64,000 nt of DNA, from NCBI RefSeq assembly GCF_014851765.1, contig NZ_JACVAI010000002.1, forward strand, positions 558,001 to 622,000, written 5' to 3'. Below are positions 17,268 through 25,092 of the stretch, piece after piece. Position 1 is the stretch's first letter, and every line of letters begins with the position of its first letter. The position numbers were made by a program, and so were the translations under genes. The stretch is from Pseudomonas sp. PDM04 (GTDB lineage: Bacteria > Pseudomonadota > Gammaproteobacteria > Pseudomonadales > Pseudomonadaceae). The notes beneath the pieces are model-generated. The model had not been told where the DNA came from. It was given only the letters and a program-made list of their open reading frames with translations, and ran no database searches.

Positions 17268-18632
17268 ATGAACGTCGAAAAAAGAAGCATCGATTTCATC
17301 CCCGAAGCCGAGCGTCATGGTCAGCCCGGCTCGCTGTTCTTCATCTGGTTCGGCGCCAACATGAACATCACCACCATCGCCTCCGGCGTATTACCGGTGG
17401 TGATGGGGCTCAATCTGTTCTGGAGCGCCCTGGCAATCCTCATCGGTTCGCTGCTGGGGGCTGCTTTCATGGCCTCGCATTCCGCCCAGGGCCCGAAACT
17501 GGGCATTCCGCAAATGATCCAGAGCCGCGCGCAGTTCGGTGTGCTCGGCGCCGTCCTGCCATTGCTGTTCGTGATGCTCATCTACCTCGGCTTCTTCGTC
17601 AGCAACACTCTGCTGGCCGCCCAGGCACTGGCGTCGATAAGCCCACTGCCGACGAACGCCAACGTCTACCTGATCGGCGCGTTGTGCTTTGTGGTTGCGC
17701 TGTACGGCTATCGGCTGATCCATCGCCTGCAGAAGTGGCTGTCACTGCTCTCGCTGCTGGTGTTCGTTGGCGCAACGCTGCTGGCCTTGCAGCTACCGAT
17801 ACCGGCCGAACAGTGGCTCCCTGTTGGTTTTTCGCTGTCGAAGTTCATGTTGGGGGTGAGCATCGCGGTCACCTGGCAGTTGTCGTACGCGCCCTATGTC
17901 GCCGATTACTCGCGTTACCTGCCCAGTGCCACTTCGACCGCCAGGGTGTTCTGGTTCAGCTACGCCGGCACCGTCAGTGGTGGTGCATGGATGATGATCC
18001 TGGGCGCCATCCTCAGCGTCGGCATCGCAGATTTTTCCAGCAATGTCGGTGGCCACGTCGCCGGGCTGTTCGGCGGCGGCGCGTTGCTGTTGTTCCTGTT
18101 CATCCTGTACGGTCAGGTCTCGATCAACGTCTTCAACCTGTACGGGGCGTTCATGTCGACCATCACCGTGATCGAGCCCTTCGCCCGCTTCAAGGTCACA
18201 CCCCGGGTGCGCGGCCTGTTCATGCTGATGATCAGCCTGCTGGCCACGGTGTTGTGCACCATCGGCCAGGACGATTTCGTCAGCTTCTTCCTCAACTTCA
18301 TCTTTTTCATGAGCTACTTCCTGATCCCCTGGACGGCGATCAACCTGGTGGACTACTACTGCCTGCGCAAAGGCCAATACCGAATCGATGACATCTTCAA
18401 CCTGAACGGGATCTACGGACGGATCAACTGGATCGCCTGCGGCAGCTTCCTGCTGGCGATCGTCCTGGAAATACCGTTCATGAACACCACGCTGTACGTA
18501 GGGCCGATGGCCAGCGCATTGGCCGGCGTGGACCTGGCCTGGCTCGTCGGCCTGCTGGTGCCGGCCCTCACTTACTACTGGCTGATGAGGCGGGCTCTGC
18601 GGATGCCAGTGGCAGCTGTCGTGTCCCGGTAA
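17268..18632 (+). CDS. NCS1 family nucleobase:cation symporter, copy 2
   Basis: A 454-residue permease with about twelve transmembrane helices, of the same NCS1 family as the product of 12900-14315: AERHGQPGSLFFIWFGAN, SAQGPKLGIPQMIQSR, SYAPYVADYSRYLP. ATG 17268 has AGGAG at 17255-17259; upstream in-frame readings run through the hydrolase gene and were rejected. It is coupled to the cysteine hydrolase. Together with the ABC importer and the first NCS1 permease, the regulon has three uptake systems. Confidence 0.93.
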   Translation: MNVEKRSIDFIPEAERHGQPGSLFFIWFGANMNITTIASGVLPVVMGLNLFWSALAILIGSLLGAAFMASHSAQGPKLGIPQMIQSRAQFGVLGAVLPLLFVMLIYLGFFVSNTLLAAQALASISPLPTNANVYLIGALCFVVALYGYRLIHRLQKWLSLLSLLVFVGATLLALQLPIPAEQWLPVGFSLSKFMLGVSIAVTWQLSYAPYVADYSRYLPSATSTARVFWFSYAGTVSGGAWMMILGAILSVGIADFSSNVGGHVAGLFGGGALLLFLFILYGQVSINVFNLYGAFMSTITVIEPFARFKVTPRVRGLFMLMISLLATVLCTIGQDDFVSFFLNFIFFMSYFLIPWTAINLVDYYCLRKGQYRIDDIFNLNGIYGRINWIACGSFLLAIVLEIPFMNTTLYVGPMASALAGVDLAWLVGLLVPALTYYWLMRRALRMPVAAVVSR

Positions 18633-18637
18633 GATAA

Positions 18638-18671
18638 ACCCACGACACCGACCCGGGTGGGTGTCGTGGGT
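18638..18671. terminator. strong hairpin closing the catabolic cluster
   Basis: ACCCACGACACC (18638-18649) pairs with GGTGTCGTGGGT (18660-18671). The stem is long but no T-run follows. It comes 5 bases after the NCS1 permease stop and marks the end of the cluster. Confidence 0.65.
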
Positions 18672-18753
18672 GACGGCTCTTCTGCGAACCGGCGCTGGAT
18701 GGTAAAACTCATCGCCAGGTTTTCTGTTCCAGCCTTCGGGAAAGGATTAAACG

Positions 18754-20193
18754 GTGAAGTCACGCGCCATGCCGGTTTCAAACACCCCGGTCGAGCCAGG
18801 TATGAGTGTGCAGACCCGCCTGATTGCGTGGGTGGTGGCCATGACCTTCTTCATGGAAAACCTCGACGCGACGGTCATTGCCACCGCGCTGCCGGCCATG
18901 GCCAGCGCGTTCGGTGTCACCCCGGTCGATATGAACGTCGGGATCACCGCCTATATTCTTGCAGTGGCCATTTTCATCCCGTTGTCGAGCTGGGTCGCCG
19001 ACCGGTACGGCGCTCGCCGGGTGTTCGCCGGTGCAATCATCGTCTTCACCCTGGCGTCACTGCTCTGCGGGTTCAGCCAGAATCTCGAAATGTTCGTGTT
19101 CGCCCGCGTGCTGCAAGGCATGGGCGGTGCACTGATGGTGCCAGTGGGACGGCTCGCGGTCCTGCGCAACACCGACAAGAAAGACCTGGTGAACATGATC
19201 GCGGTGATTACCTGGCCCGGCCTGATAGCCCCCATTCTCGGCCCCGTGGTGGGCGGCCTGATCGTCACGCACGTGTCGTGGCCGTGGATCTTCTACGTCA
19301 ATGTACCGCTCGGCGTCGTGGCGTTGCTGGCCGCGCTTCGGCTGGTGCCCGAAGGCCATGAAGGCAACGTTCGTCCCTTCGACGGCAAAGGCTTCGTGCT
19401 GCTGGCCGGCGCGTGTGTCCTGCTGCTGGGTGGCCTGGAATGGCTCGGCAGCCAGCACGGCAACGCCATGCTCTATGGGCTCGGAGCGCTGCTGGCTGGG
19501 GTCATGCTGGCCGCGTGGGCGGTGCACCACAGCCGACACCATGCCAACCCGTTACTGCCCCTCGGCACCCTGGCCCTCAACACATTCCGCGTCTGTATTG
19601 TCGGCGGTTCGCTGTTTCGCCTGGCCATCAGTGCCCTGCCGTTCCTGCTGCCGCTGTTGTTCCAGGTCGGTTTCGGCCTGTCCCCGGTCGATGCCGGCCT
19701 GCTGGTGCTCGCGGTCTTTGCCGGCAATCTCGCCATGAAGCCGTTCACCACGGCGATCATGCAACGCTACGGTTTTCGCAAGGTGCTGCTGGTCAATGGC
19801 GTTATCGGCGTCATGTCCATCGCCGCTTGCGCCCTGTTTACCCCGCACACGCCATTGGCCCTGATTGCAGGGGTGCTCTTCGTAGGCGGCTTGTCGCGGT
19901 CCATGCAATTCACCTGCTACAACTCCATCGGCTTTGCCGACGTTCCCAAGGCGCGCATGAGCGAATCTTCAGCGCTGTTCAGCCTGTTTTTCCAGCTGGC
20001 CATGGGCATGGGCGTCGCGGTCGCCGCATTGCTGTTACGCGCCTCGATGTCGCTGCAAGGCCATGAACAGCAGGCGCAGGTGGCGGACTTTCGAATGGCC
20101 TTTATCGGGGTGGCCGTGTTGGGGTTGCTGGCTTTGGTGGATGTGATCAGGTTGCCCGCGGATGCGGGCGATAGTGTGTTGAAACGGGCCTGA
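18754..20193 (+). CDS. MFS transporter, DHA2 (EmrB/QacA-like) drug exporter family
   Basis: A 479-residue major facilitator with 12-14 predicted membrane segments and family motifs ENLDATVIATALPAM (D1), SSWVADRYGARRVF (motif A), RVLQGMGGALMVPVGR (motif B) and GPVVGGLI (motif C). It is probably a proton-driven exporter of drugs or metabolites. GTG 18754 is favoured because AGGA (18743-18746) is 7 bases upstream. It follows a hairpin and no candidate GntR operator is seen, so it is probably independent of the preceding cluster. Confidence 0.92.
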   Translation: MKSRAMPVSNTPVEPGMSVQTRLIAWVVAMTFFMENLDATVIATALPAMASAFGVTPVDMNVGITAYILAVAIFIPLSSWVADRYGARRVFAGAIIVFTLASLLCGFSQNLEMFVFARVLQGMGGALMVPVGRLAVLRNTDKKDLVNMIAVITWPGLIAPILGPVVGGLIVTHVSWPWIFYVNVPLGVVALLAALRLVPEGHEGNVRPFDGKGFVLLAGACVLLLGGLEWLGSQHGNAMLYGLGALLAGVMLAAWAVHHSRHHANPLLPLGTLALNTFRVCIVGGSLFRLAISALPFLLPLLFQVGFGLSPVDAGLLVLAVFAGNLAMKPFTTAIMQRYGFRKVLLVNGVIGVMSIAACALFTPHTPLALIAGVLFVGGLSRSMQFTCYNSIGFADVPKARMSESSALFSLFFQLAMGMGVAVAALLLRASMSLQGHEQQAQVADFRMAFIGVAVLGLLALVDVIRLPADAGDSVLKRA

Positions 20194-20209
20194 GCGGACA
20201 GAAGCGCCT

Positions 20210-20232
20210 TGCCGGGACGACCGCCCCCGGCA
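20210..20232. terminator. hairpin between convergent genes
   Basis: TGCCGGG (20210-20216) and CCCGGCA (20226-20232) form a short stem in the 51-base gap between the MFS gene and the convergent glycosyltransferase gene. No T-run is seen. Confidence 0.45.
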
Positions 20233-20244
20233 GTCCCCCGCTGC

Positions 20245-21363
20245 TCACGAAGGAAACAGATCCAGTGTCCGCTCCACCTCGTCGATATCCATCGTGAAAC
20301 CATCGCCCTCGGGCCGGCCCACGACAAAACCGAAGTTCTGATGATCACGATCCGTCAGGTATTTGTAGTAACTGACAAAGCGGTTCGGTGGTTGCAGCGT
20401 CAGCACCGAGCCCCCCTGCTTCAGCACATTCACCCCATGCACCAGCTGACTGCCTTCGACACCGATCACGGTCTGCGCGCCGGCGCAGGTTGCCACGATG
20501 GTCGGGACGTCGCTCTTCAACGGATCGAGGATGCGAAAGCCGCGGGTCTTGTGCAGGTGTTCAGCGACTTCCAGTTCGTTGCGCAACAGGCGCAGATCGC
20601 CAGCGCCGCCCCGCAGGATGAACACGCCGGGGTGCGGCGCATGGTCCACATGGGACAACAGCTTTTCACCCATGGCCCGGTAGCGCAGGTGCCGGTTGCG
20701 GTTCTGGCTTTGATCGTCGAACAGCACCAGTTCGCGGAAGAAGGCCGTGTGCAGGCGCGTGGGCTGCATGTCGAACCAGTCCTCGTACGCAGGCGTCTGG
20801 GTGAACAGTGGAAAGCGCGCGGACGGTGCGGTGGTCACCGGCAAACCTTCTTCGCGGGCCAAGGCGTAGGTCGGGCAGTCTTCCATCAACCAGGTGCCGA
20901 ACCAGGTGTTGCCGTTTTGTGTGCAATACACCGCTGCACGCTGGATTTCCCGTTCCACGACAATGTGCGGGAAGCGTACGGGCTTGAGCGACAACCACAG
21001 ACTGGCGTTGCCCTTGTAGAGCACGCCATCGATCAGCCAGACATCCTTGAGCAGGTAGCCGCGCGTCGCGCCTTGAACGACGTCCCCCAACCCTTCCATG
21101 GTGCGCGAAGGATGCTCATAGGGGTAAAAACGCTTGGCCTCCCAACCTGTCACGCGCTCCATCTGCCCAGGCAGGAAGAACGCCGGCGGCGAATGCGTGA
21201 CCTCGCTCGGCGCGATGTCCCAGCTTTTCACCGCGAGGTTTTTCAGGTTGATCTCGGCTTTGTGCGCAAGCTTTTTCCTCGCCAGGTGCCGATAGGCTGC
21301 CAGCGTCCACTTTTTTTGGCGGCCGGCGCGCACGGTGCCCAGCTGCGAAACATCGCTTTCCAT
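20245..21363 (-). CDS. glycosyltransferase family 61 protein
   Basis: A 372-residue protein with the DUF563/GT61 C-terminal domain: RNELEVAEHL and then VEGSQLVHGVNVLKQGG, the family's region of nucleotide-sugar contact. ATG 21363 has GGGAGGA upstream; the longer reading from 21513 is not supported. GT61 enzymes transfer xylose, GlcNAc or similar sugars to surface glycans or proteins. It lies 50 bases downstream of an acyltransferase-like gene on the same strand, so the pair probably decorates a cell-surface polysaccharide. Confidence 0.87.
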   Translation of the reverse strand: MESDVSQLGTVRAGRQKKWTLAAYRHLARKKLAHKAEINLKNLAVKSWDIAPSEVTHSPPAFFLPGQMERVTGWEAKRFYPYEHPSRTMEGLGDVVQGATRGYLLKDVWLIDGVLYKGNASLWLSLKPVRFPHIVVEREIQRAAVYCTQNGNTWFGTWLMEDCPTYALAREEGLPVTTAPSARFPLFTQTPAYEDWFDMQPTRLHTAFFRELVLFDDQSQNRNRHLRYRAMGEKLLSHVDHAPHPGVFILRGGAGDLRLLRNELEVAEHLHKTRGFRILDPLKSDVPTIVATCAGAQTVIGVEGSQLVHGVNVLKQGGSVLTLQPPNRFVSYYKYLTDRDHQNFGFVVGRPEGDGFTMDIDEVERTLDLFPS

Positions 21364-21413
21364 GAAAGTCCTCCCGCAAGGCGCTGACACCACTGAACGG
21401 TTTCGGCCACGCC

Positions 21414-22568
21414 TCAGGTAGATGTAACCATTTGTAAAATTGGCGTGGCCTGCAAACCAGCGTAGCGGCTGCGCAAGGTTTCGAGAAACTGTTCGCCTGA
21501 TTTTTCTGCGCAATGCAGGTAAATCCTGTCTACCCCGCCAAAGACCATCTCGTGGTAACGGCGAGCCGCCTCCTCGCCGCTTTGGCCATCGGGCAAGCCC
21601 AGGTGCAGGGTCAACGCCTTGCCCTCGAAGGCGAACAACGGCGTGTCCCAGAGGAAGCGGGCTGCGCCGGTCTTCGGCAGGCGAATGAACAGGTAAGCGT
21701 CGTTGCCCAGGGAATCAACGTCGCCACCGCGTCTTCTCTTCCACTTCAGCAGCCCGTCATCGGGTCGGGCGACGCACAGCCCGATGTCGTAATAATCGAA
21801 GCCATGGGCGATCGCCCATTCAAGCGCCAGGTACGTGGTCATCGAATTGACTTCACGCAGCTTCTTCGCATCGGAAAAGACCGCCTCGGTGTAACCGAAA
21901 CGCAAGGTGCTCCAGTAACGCTTGCCGTTGCGGGTGATGACGCAACCGAGGTGGCAGGCCACCACCTCGCCGTTCAGCTCGATGAGGTCGAGCCGCCCGG
22001 TCGTCCTGGCAATCCGGAAGACTTCCCGGGTGTCGAACTGAGCCGCATGGGTGCCCTGGCGGGCAACGGCATACGGACGAAGCATGTCACGGTCGGCCCG
22101 TTCGATGTCCTCGTCCAGCAGCGCCTGGCGCATCTGATAGAGCGGCCGGTTCTTGCGGATGCTGCGGCGCAGTTCGCTGTCGTACCGGGCGGTGATGTCT
22201 TCCAGGGACCGCCCCAATGGCACCACGGCACTCAGGTAGACCGGCACGTTCAACGCGCCCGCGGTTGGCACTTCGCTGATCACCACCACGTGCTGTGAGG
22301 CCACAGGCTGCGCTTGATCGACTTGCACGCCGTGGTCAATCAACGATTTGCCGCCGATCAGCAGCTTGGCCATGTCCCGGCGGTTTTTGCGGCCGACGTA
22401 CAGGACTTCGTAGGGACTTTCATGCTGCAGCCGAAACCGGGCAATTTCCCAGCGCCATAGACAAGCTTGCTCCGCCAAGCCGTGAAGCCGGTGCGCCATG
22501 CTTCGAAGCTCATAGCGCATCGAAGGCGAGACCCATTTTCTGACCATTGCCGCCAATTTTTCCTTCAC
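21414..22568 (-). CDS. GNAT/FemAB-like acyltransferase (CelD/BcsL type)
   Basis: A 384-residue protein with the C-terminal acetyltransferase fold of the CelD/BcsL-FemAB group: the ELNGEVVACHLGCVI strand, LALEWAIAHGFDYYDIG, and WKRRRGGD in the tail. Such proteins transfer acyl or aminoacyl groups and are common in exopolysaccharide and lipid loci. It is the first gene of a two-gene unit with the GT61 enzyme. Upstream is an AT-rich 445-base gap. The acyl donor and target are unknown. Confidence 0.75.
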   Translation of the reverse strand: MKEKLAAMVRKWVSPSMRYELRSMAHRLHGLAEQACLWRWEIARFRLQHESPYEVLYVGRKNRRDMAKLLIGGKSLIDHGVQVDQAQPVASQHVVVISEVPTAGALNVPVYLSAVVPLGRSLEDITARYDSELRRSIRKNRPLYQMRQALLDEDIERADRDMLRPYAVARQGTHAAQFDTREVFRIARTTGRLDLIELNGEVVACHLGCVITRNGKRYWSTLRFGYTEAVFSDAKKLREVNSMTTYLALEWAIAHGFDYYDIGLCVARPDDGLLKWKRRRGGDVDSLGNDAYLFIRLPKTGAARFLWDTPLFAFEGKALTLHLGLPDGQSGEEAARRYHEMVFGGVDRIYLHCAEKSGEQFLETLRSRYAGLQATPILQMVTST

Positions 22569-23013
22569 TGCATCCTCTCCTTGAACAATGTTGAGAAAAA
22601 GGTCAAAGAAACATCCGGCGGCACCTCACAGCCGTACTAAAACCCTGATTCAGCGCATATTTTTAGGCATTCAATTTTTTTTACATTAAGTAACAGTTAA
22701 GGGAAAAAGCGCCTGATTTGCAAGCAAGTTTCCGAAGCAGTCAGGGCTTGAAAACTGAACAAAGAAGAGCGAGACAGGTGGCGGAAACGGGCCGAACACG
22801 CCATCTAATCCATTGATTAATAATAATTTTCCAGCATTACTTGGCCACATTTGGTTCGTGCACTGCCTGCTGGCTCGACGTCTTCAGACACGCTTAAGCC
22901 TTGATACGGAAGGGATTTTGACAGACGCAGACTTTTACATTCTGAAACACATTTGACAAATTTCCGGCTCATTTATCTTGACTGACGGTAATTTGACGAA
23001 TGAAACCCGACCA
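22569..23013. other. AT-rich intergenic region
   Basis: About 445 bases with no credible gene and a base composition far richer in A/T than the surrounding genes, with runs such as TTCAATTTTTTTTACATTAA. It must hold the promoter of the leftward acyltransferase-GT61 pair. Long AT-rich gaps before surface-polysaccharide genes in Pseudomonas are often bound by the MvaT/MvaU silencers; that is inference. No operator or small RNA was recognised. Confidence 0.6.
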
Positions 23014-23055
23014 ACAAAAAAGCCCACTGACCGTTACCGGTTCAGTGGGCTTCTT
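23014..23055 (-). terminator. rho-independent terminator of the mqo gene
   Basis: AAGCCCACTGA pairs with TCAGTGGGCTT around a GTTACCG-containing loop. In the leftward direction the stem is followed by a run of T (seen as AAAAAA on the + strand at 23015-23020). It directly follows the mqo stop. Confidence 0.9.
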
Positions 23056-23070
23056 GAAACACTGCTCTGT

Positions 23071-24711
23071 TTACAGAGCCATGTCCCGTGCCGCTTCAGG
23101 CTTCGGCGCGTCTGCCGGAGCCGCCGCTGGCGCTGGCGCCGCCTGACCAATCACCGGGGGTGCCGGCAATTGCAGGATCTTGGCGGTGTAGGCCCACTCC
23201 TCGGCCACTTTGGCCGGGTCATTGTTCAGCTGAGTGCCGTAGCTCGGCACGATCTTGTGCAGTTTGGCCTGCCACTCAGGGGTGGCGACCTTGTCCTTGA
23301 ACACCTTCTGGATCACCGACAGCATGATCGGCGCAGCCGTCGAAGCACCTGGCGAGGCGCCCAGCAGACCGGCGATCGAACCGTCAGCCGAAGCAACAAT
23401 CTCGGTGCCCAGTTTCAACACGCCGCCCGCCGCTTCGTCACGCTTGATGATCTGCACGCGCTGACCGGCCTGCCACAGACGCCAGTCTTCGGCCTTGGCA
23501 TTCGGGAAGTATTCCTTCAAGGCGTTGAGGCGGTCTTCATCCGACAGCATCAATTGACCGGCGAGGTACTCCACCAGCGGGTATTCCTTGATACCGACCT
23601 TGGTCATCGGCCACACGTTGTGAGTGGTCGTGGTGGTCAGCAGGTCCAGGTACGAACCTTCCTTGAGGAACTTGGTGCTGAAGGTCGCGAACGGGCCAAA
23701 CAGGATGACGCGCTTGCCGTCCAGGACACGGGTGTCCAGGTGCGGAACCGACATCGGCGGTGCCCCCACCGAAGCCTTGCCGTAGGCCTTGGCCAGGTGT
23801 TGCTCGGCGATGGCCGGGTTGTCGGTGACCAGGAACGAACCACCGACCGGGAAGCCTGCGTATTCACGCGCTTCAGGAATGTCCGACTTCTGCAGCAGGT
23901 GCAGCGCACCGCCGCCGGCACCGATGAACACGAACTTGGCGTCGGTTTCGGATTTGCTGCCGTCTTTCAGGTTTTTGTAGCTGACGCGCCAGGTGCCGTC
24001 TTCGTTGCGGGTGATGTCCTGCACTTCGCTGGACAGCTTCAGGTCGAATTTCGGCGTGGTTTGCAGGTGCGCAACGAACTGGCGGGTGATCTCGCCAAAG
24101 TTCATGTCGGTGCCGAGCGGGCTCCAGGTGGCCGCGATTTTCTGGTTCGGGTCACGCCCTTCCATCATCAGCGGGACCCACTGCTTGATCACAGCCGGGT
24201 CTTCGGAGTACTGCATGCCGGCGAACAGCGGGCTGGCCTTCAGCGCTTCGTAGCGTTTCTTGAGGAACTTGATGTTGTCATCGCCCCACACGAAGCTCAT
24301 GTGCGGAGTGGAGTTGATGAACGAACGCGGGTTCTTCAGCACGCCCTGCTGAACCTGCCAGGCCCAGAACTGACGGGAGATCTGGAAGGCTTCGTTGATT
24401 TCAACGGCTTTCGGGATCGATACGTTGCCTTTGTCGTCTTCCGGGGTGTAGTTCAGCTCGGCCAGGGCAGAGTGGCCGGTACCGGCGTTGTTCCAGCCGT
24501 TGGAGCTTTCCAGGGCGACGCCGTCAAGGCGCTCGATCATTTCCATCGAGGTGCCGGGTTCCAGCTCGTTGAGCCAGACGCCGAGGGTCGCGCTCATGAT
24601 GCCGCCGCCGATCAACAGCACATCGACTTTCTTGGCTTCTTCGGCCTGGGCAGTCGTCATCCCCAACGACAAGGCCAGACCCAGCAGGGCCGTGTTCACT
24701 TTCTTAAACAT
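23071..24711 (-). CDS. mqo: malate:quinone oxidoreductase
   Basis: A 546-residue FAD enzyme of the Mqo family, oxidising malate to oxaloacetate and passing electrons to quinone. The FAD-binding [14 protein letters not shown], the [15 protein letters not shown] segment, [13 protein letters not shown] and [12 protein letters not shown] are all present. ATG 24711 (AGGTG upstream) is preferred to GTG 24720. Unusual for Mqo is the N-terminal stretch [21 protein letters not shown], which looks like a Sec signal, and a Pro/Ala-rich tail of about 30 residues. It stands alone with its own terminator. Confidence 0.95.
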   Translation of the reverse strand: MFKKVNTALLGLALSLGMTTAQAEEAKKVDVLLIGGGIMSATLGVWLNELEPGTSMEMIERLDGVALESSNGWNNAGTGHSALAELNYTPEDDKGNVSIPKAVEINEAFQISRQFWAWQVQQGVLKNPRSFINSTPHMSFVWGDDNIKFLKKRYEALKASPLFAGMQYSEDPAVIKQWVPLMMEGRDPNQKIAATWSPLGTDMNFGEITRQFVAHLQTTPKFDLKLSSEVQDITRNEDGTWRVSYKNLKDGSKSETDAKFVFIGAGGGALHLLQKSDIPEAREYAGFPVGGSFLVTDNPAIAEQHLAKAYGKASVGAPPMSVPHLDTRVLDGKRVILFGPFATFSTKFLKEGSYLDLLTTTTTHNVWPMTKVGIKEYPLVEYLAGQLMLSDEDRLNALKEYFPNAKAEDWRLWQAGQRVQIIKRDEAAGGVLKLGTEIVASADGSIAGLLGASPGASTAAPIMLSVIQKVFKDKVATPEWQAKLHKIVPSYGTQLNNDPAKVAEEWAYTAKILQLPAPPVIGQAAPAPAAAPADAPKPEAARDMAL

Positions 24712-25092
24712 CTGTAGCACCTATGATAAAACGTCATCCACCCTGCCTTCCTGCTGACGAGTCCCCAATCACGACAGACAGGCCGACTGTCCCCGGTACT
24801 CGCGCATGGAATTGCAGGGCGGGCACACAAGGCCGATTGCATGCATCGACCCCAGTTATATGTCCCTACCGAACTGACTTTTTATCTTTTTTGGCTTCAG
24901 CTACTTGAGCGACAGTGATTCTGCTCGCCTGTCACCAGGGACAGGAAAACGGAATGGATCAAACTCAGTGGCGCGAAGAATATCACGACACGGCAAACCC
25001 GCGCGTCTGTTCCTGACCGGATAGTCCGGGCGCGCGCGTCGGGGCCACTATACTGACCCTGATTTTTCCAGGTGCCCTGGCGAGGAGCAGTC
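24712..25092. other. divergent intergenic region between mqo and the dehydratase gene
   Basis: No gene is supported in these 381 bases. TATACT at 25049-25054 is a possible -10 element for the dehydratase gene, without a clear -35. The mqo promoter must also lie here. No operator repeat was recognised. Confidence 0.5.

Noticed and set aside
1..18632. A canonical Rut (pyrimidine) operon
   Set aside because: RutC and RutE counterparts are missing, the permeases are NCS1 and not NCS2, and two aldehyde dehydrogenases are present. Only the enzyme classes overlap.
22978..24717. Long rightward open frames opposite mqo and opposite other GC-rich genes (for example 55645-58221 opposite the TonB receptor)
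   Set aside because: They are antisense shadows: arginine- and glycine-rich, with no family motifs, and fully overlapping strongly supported genes.
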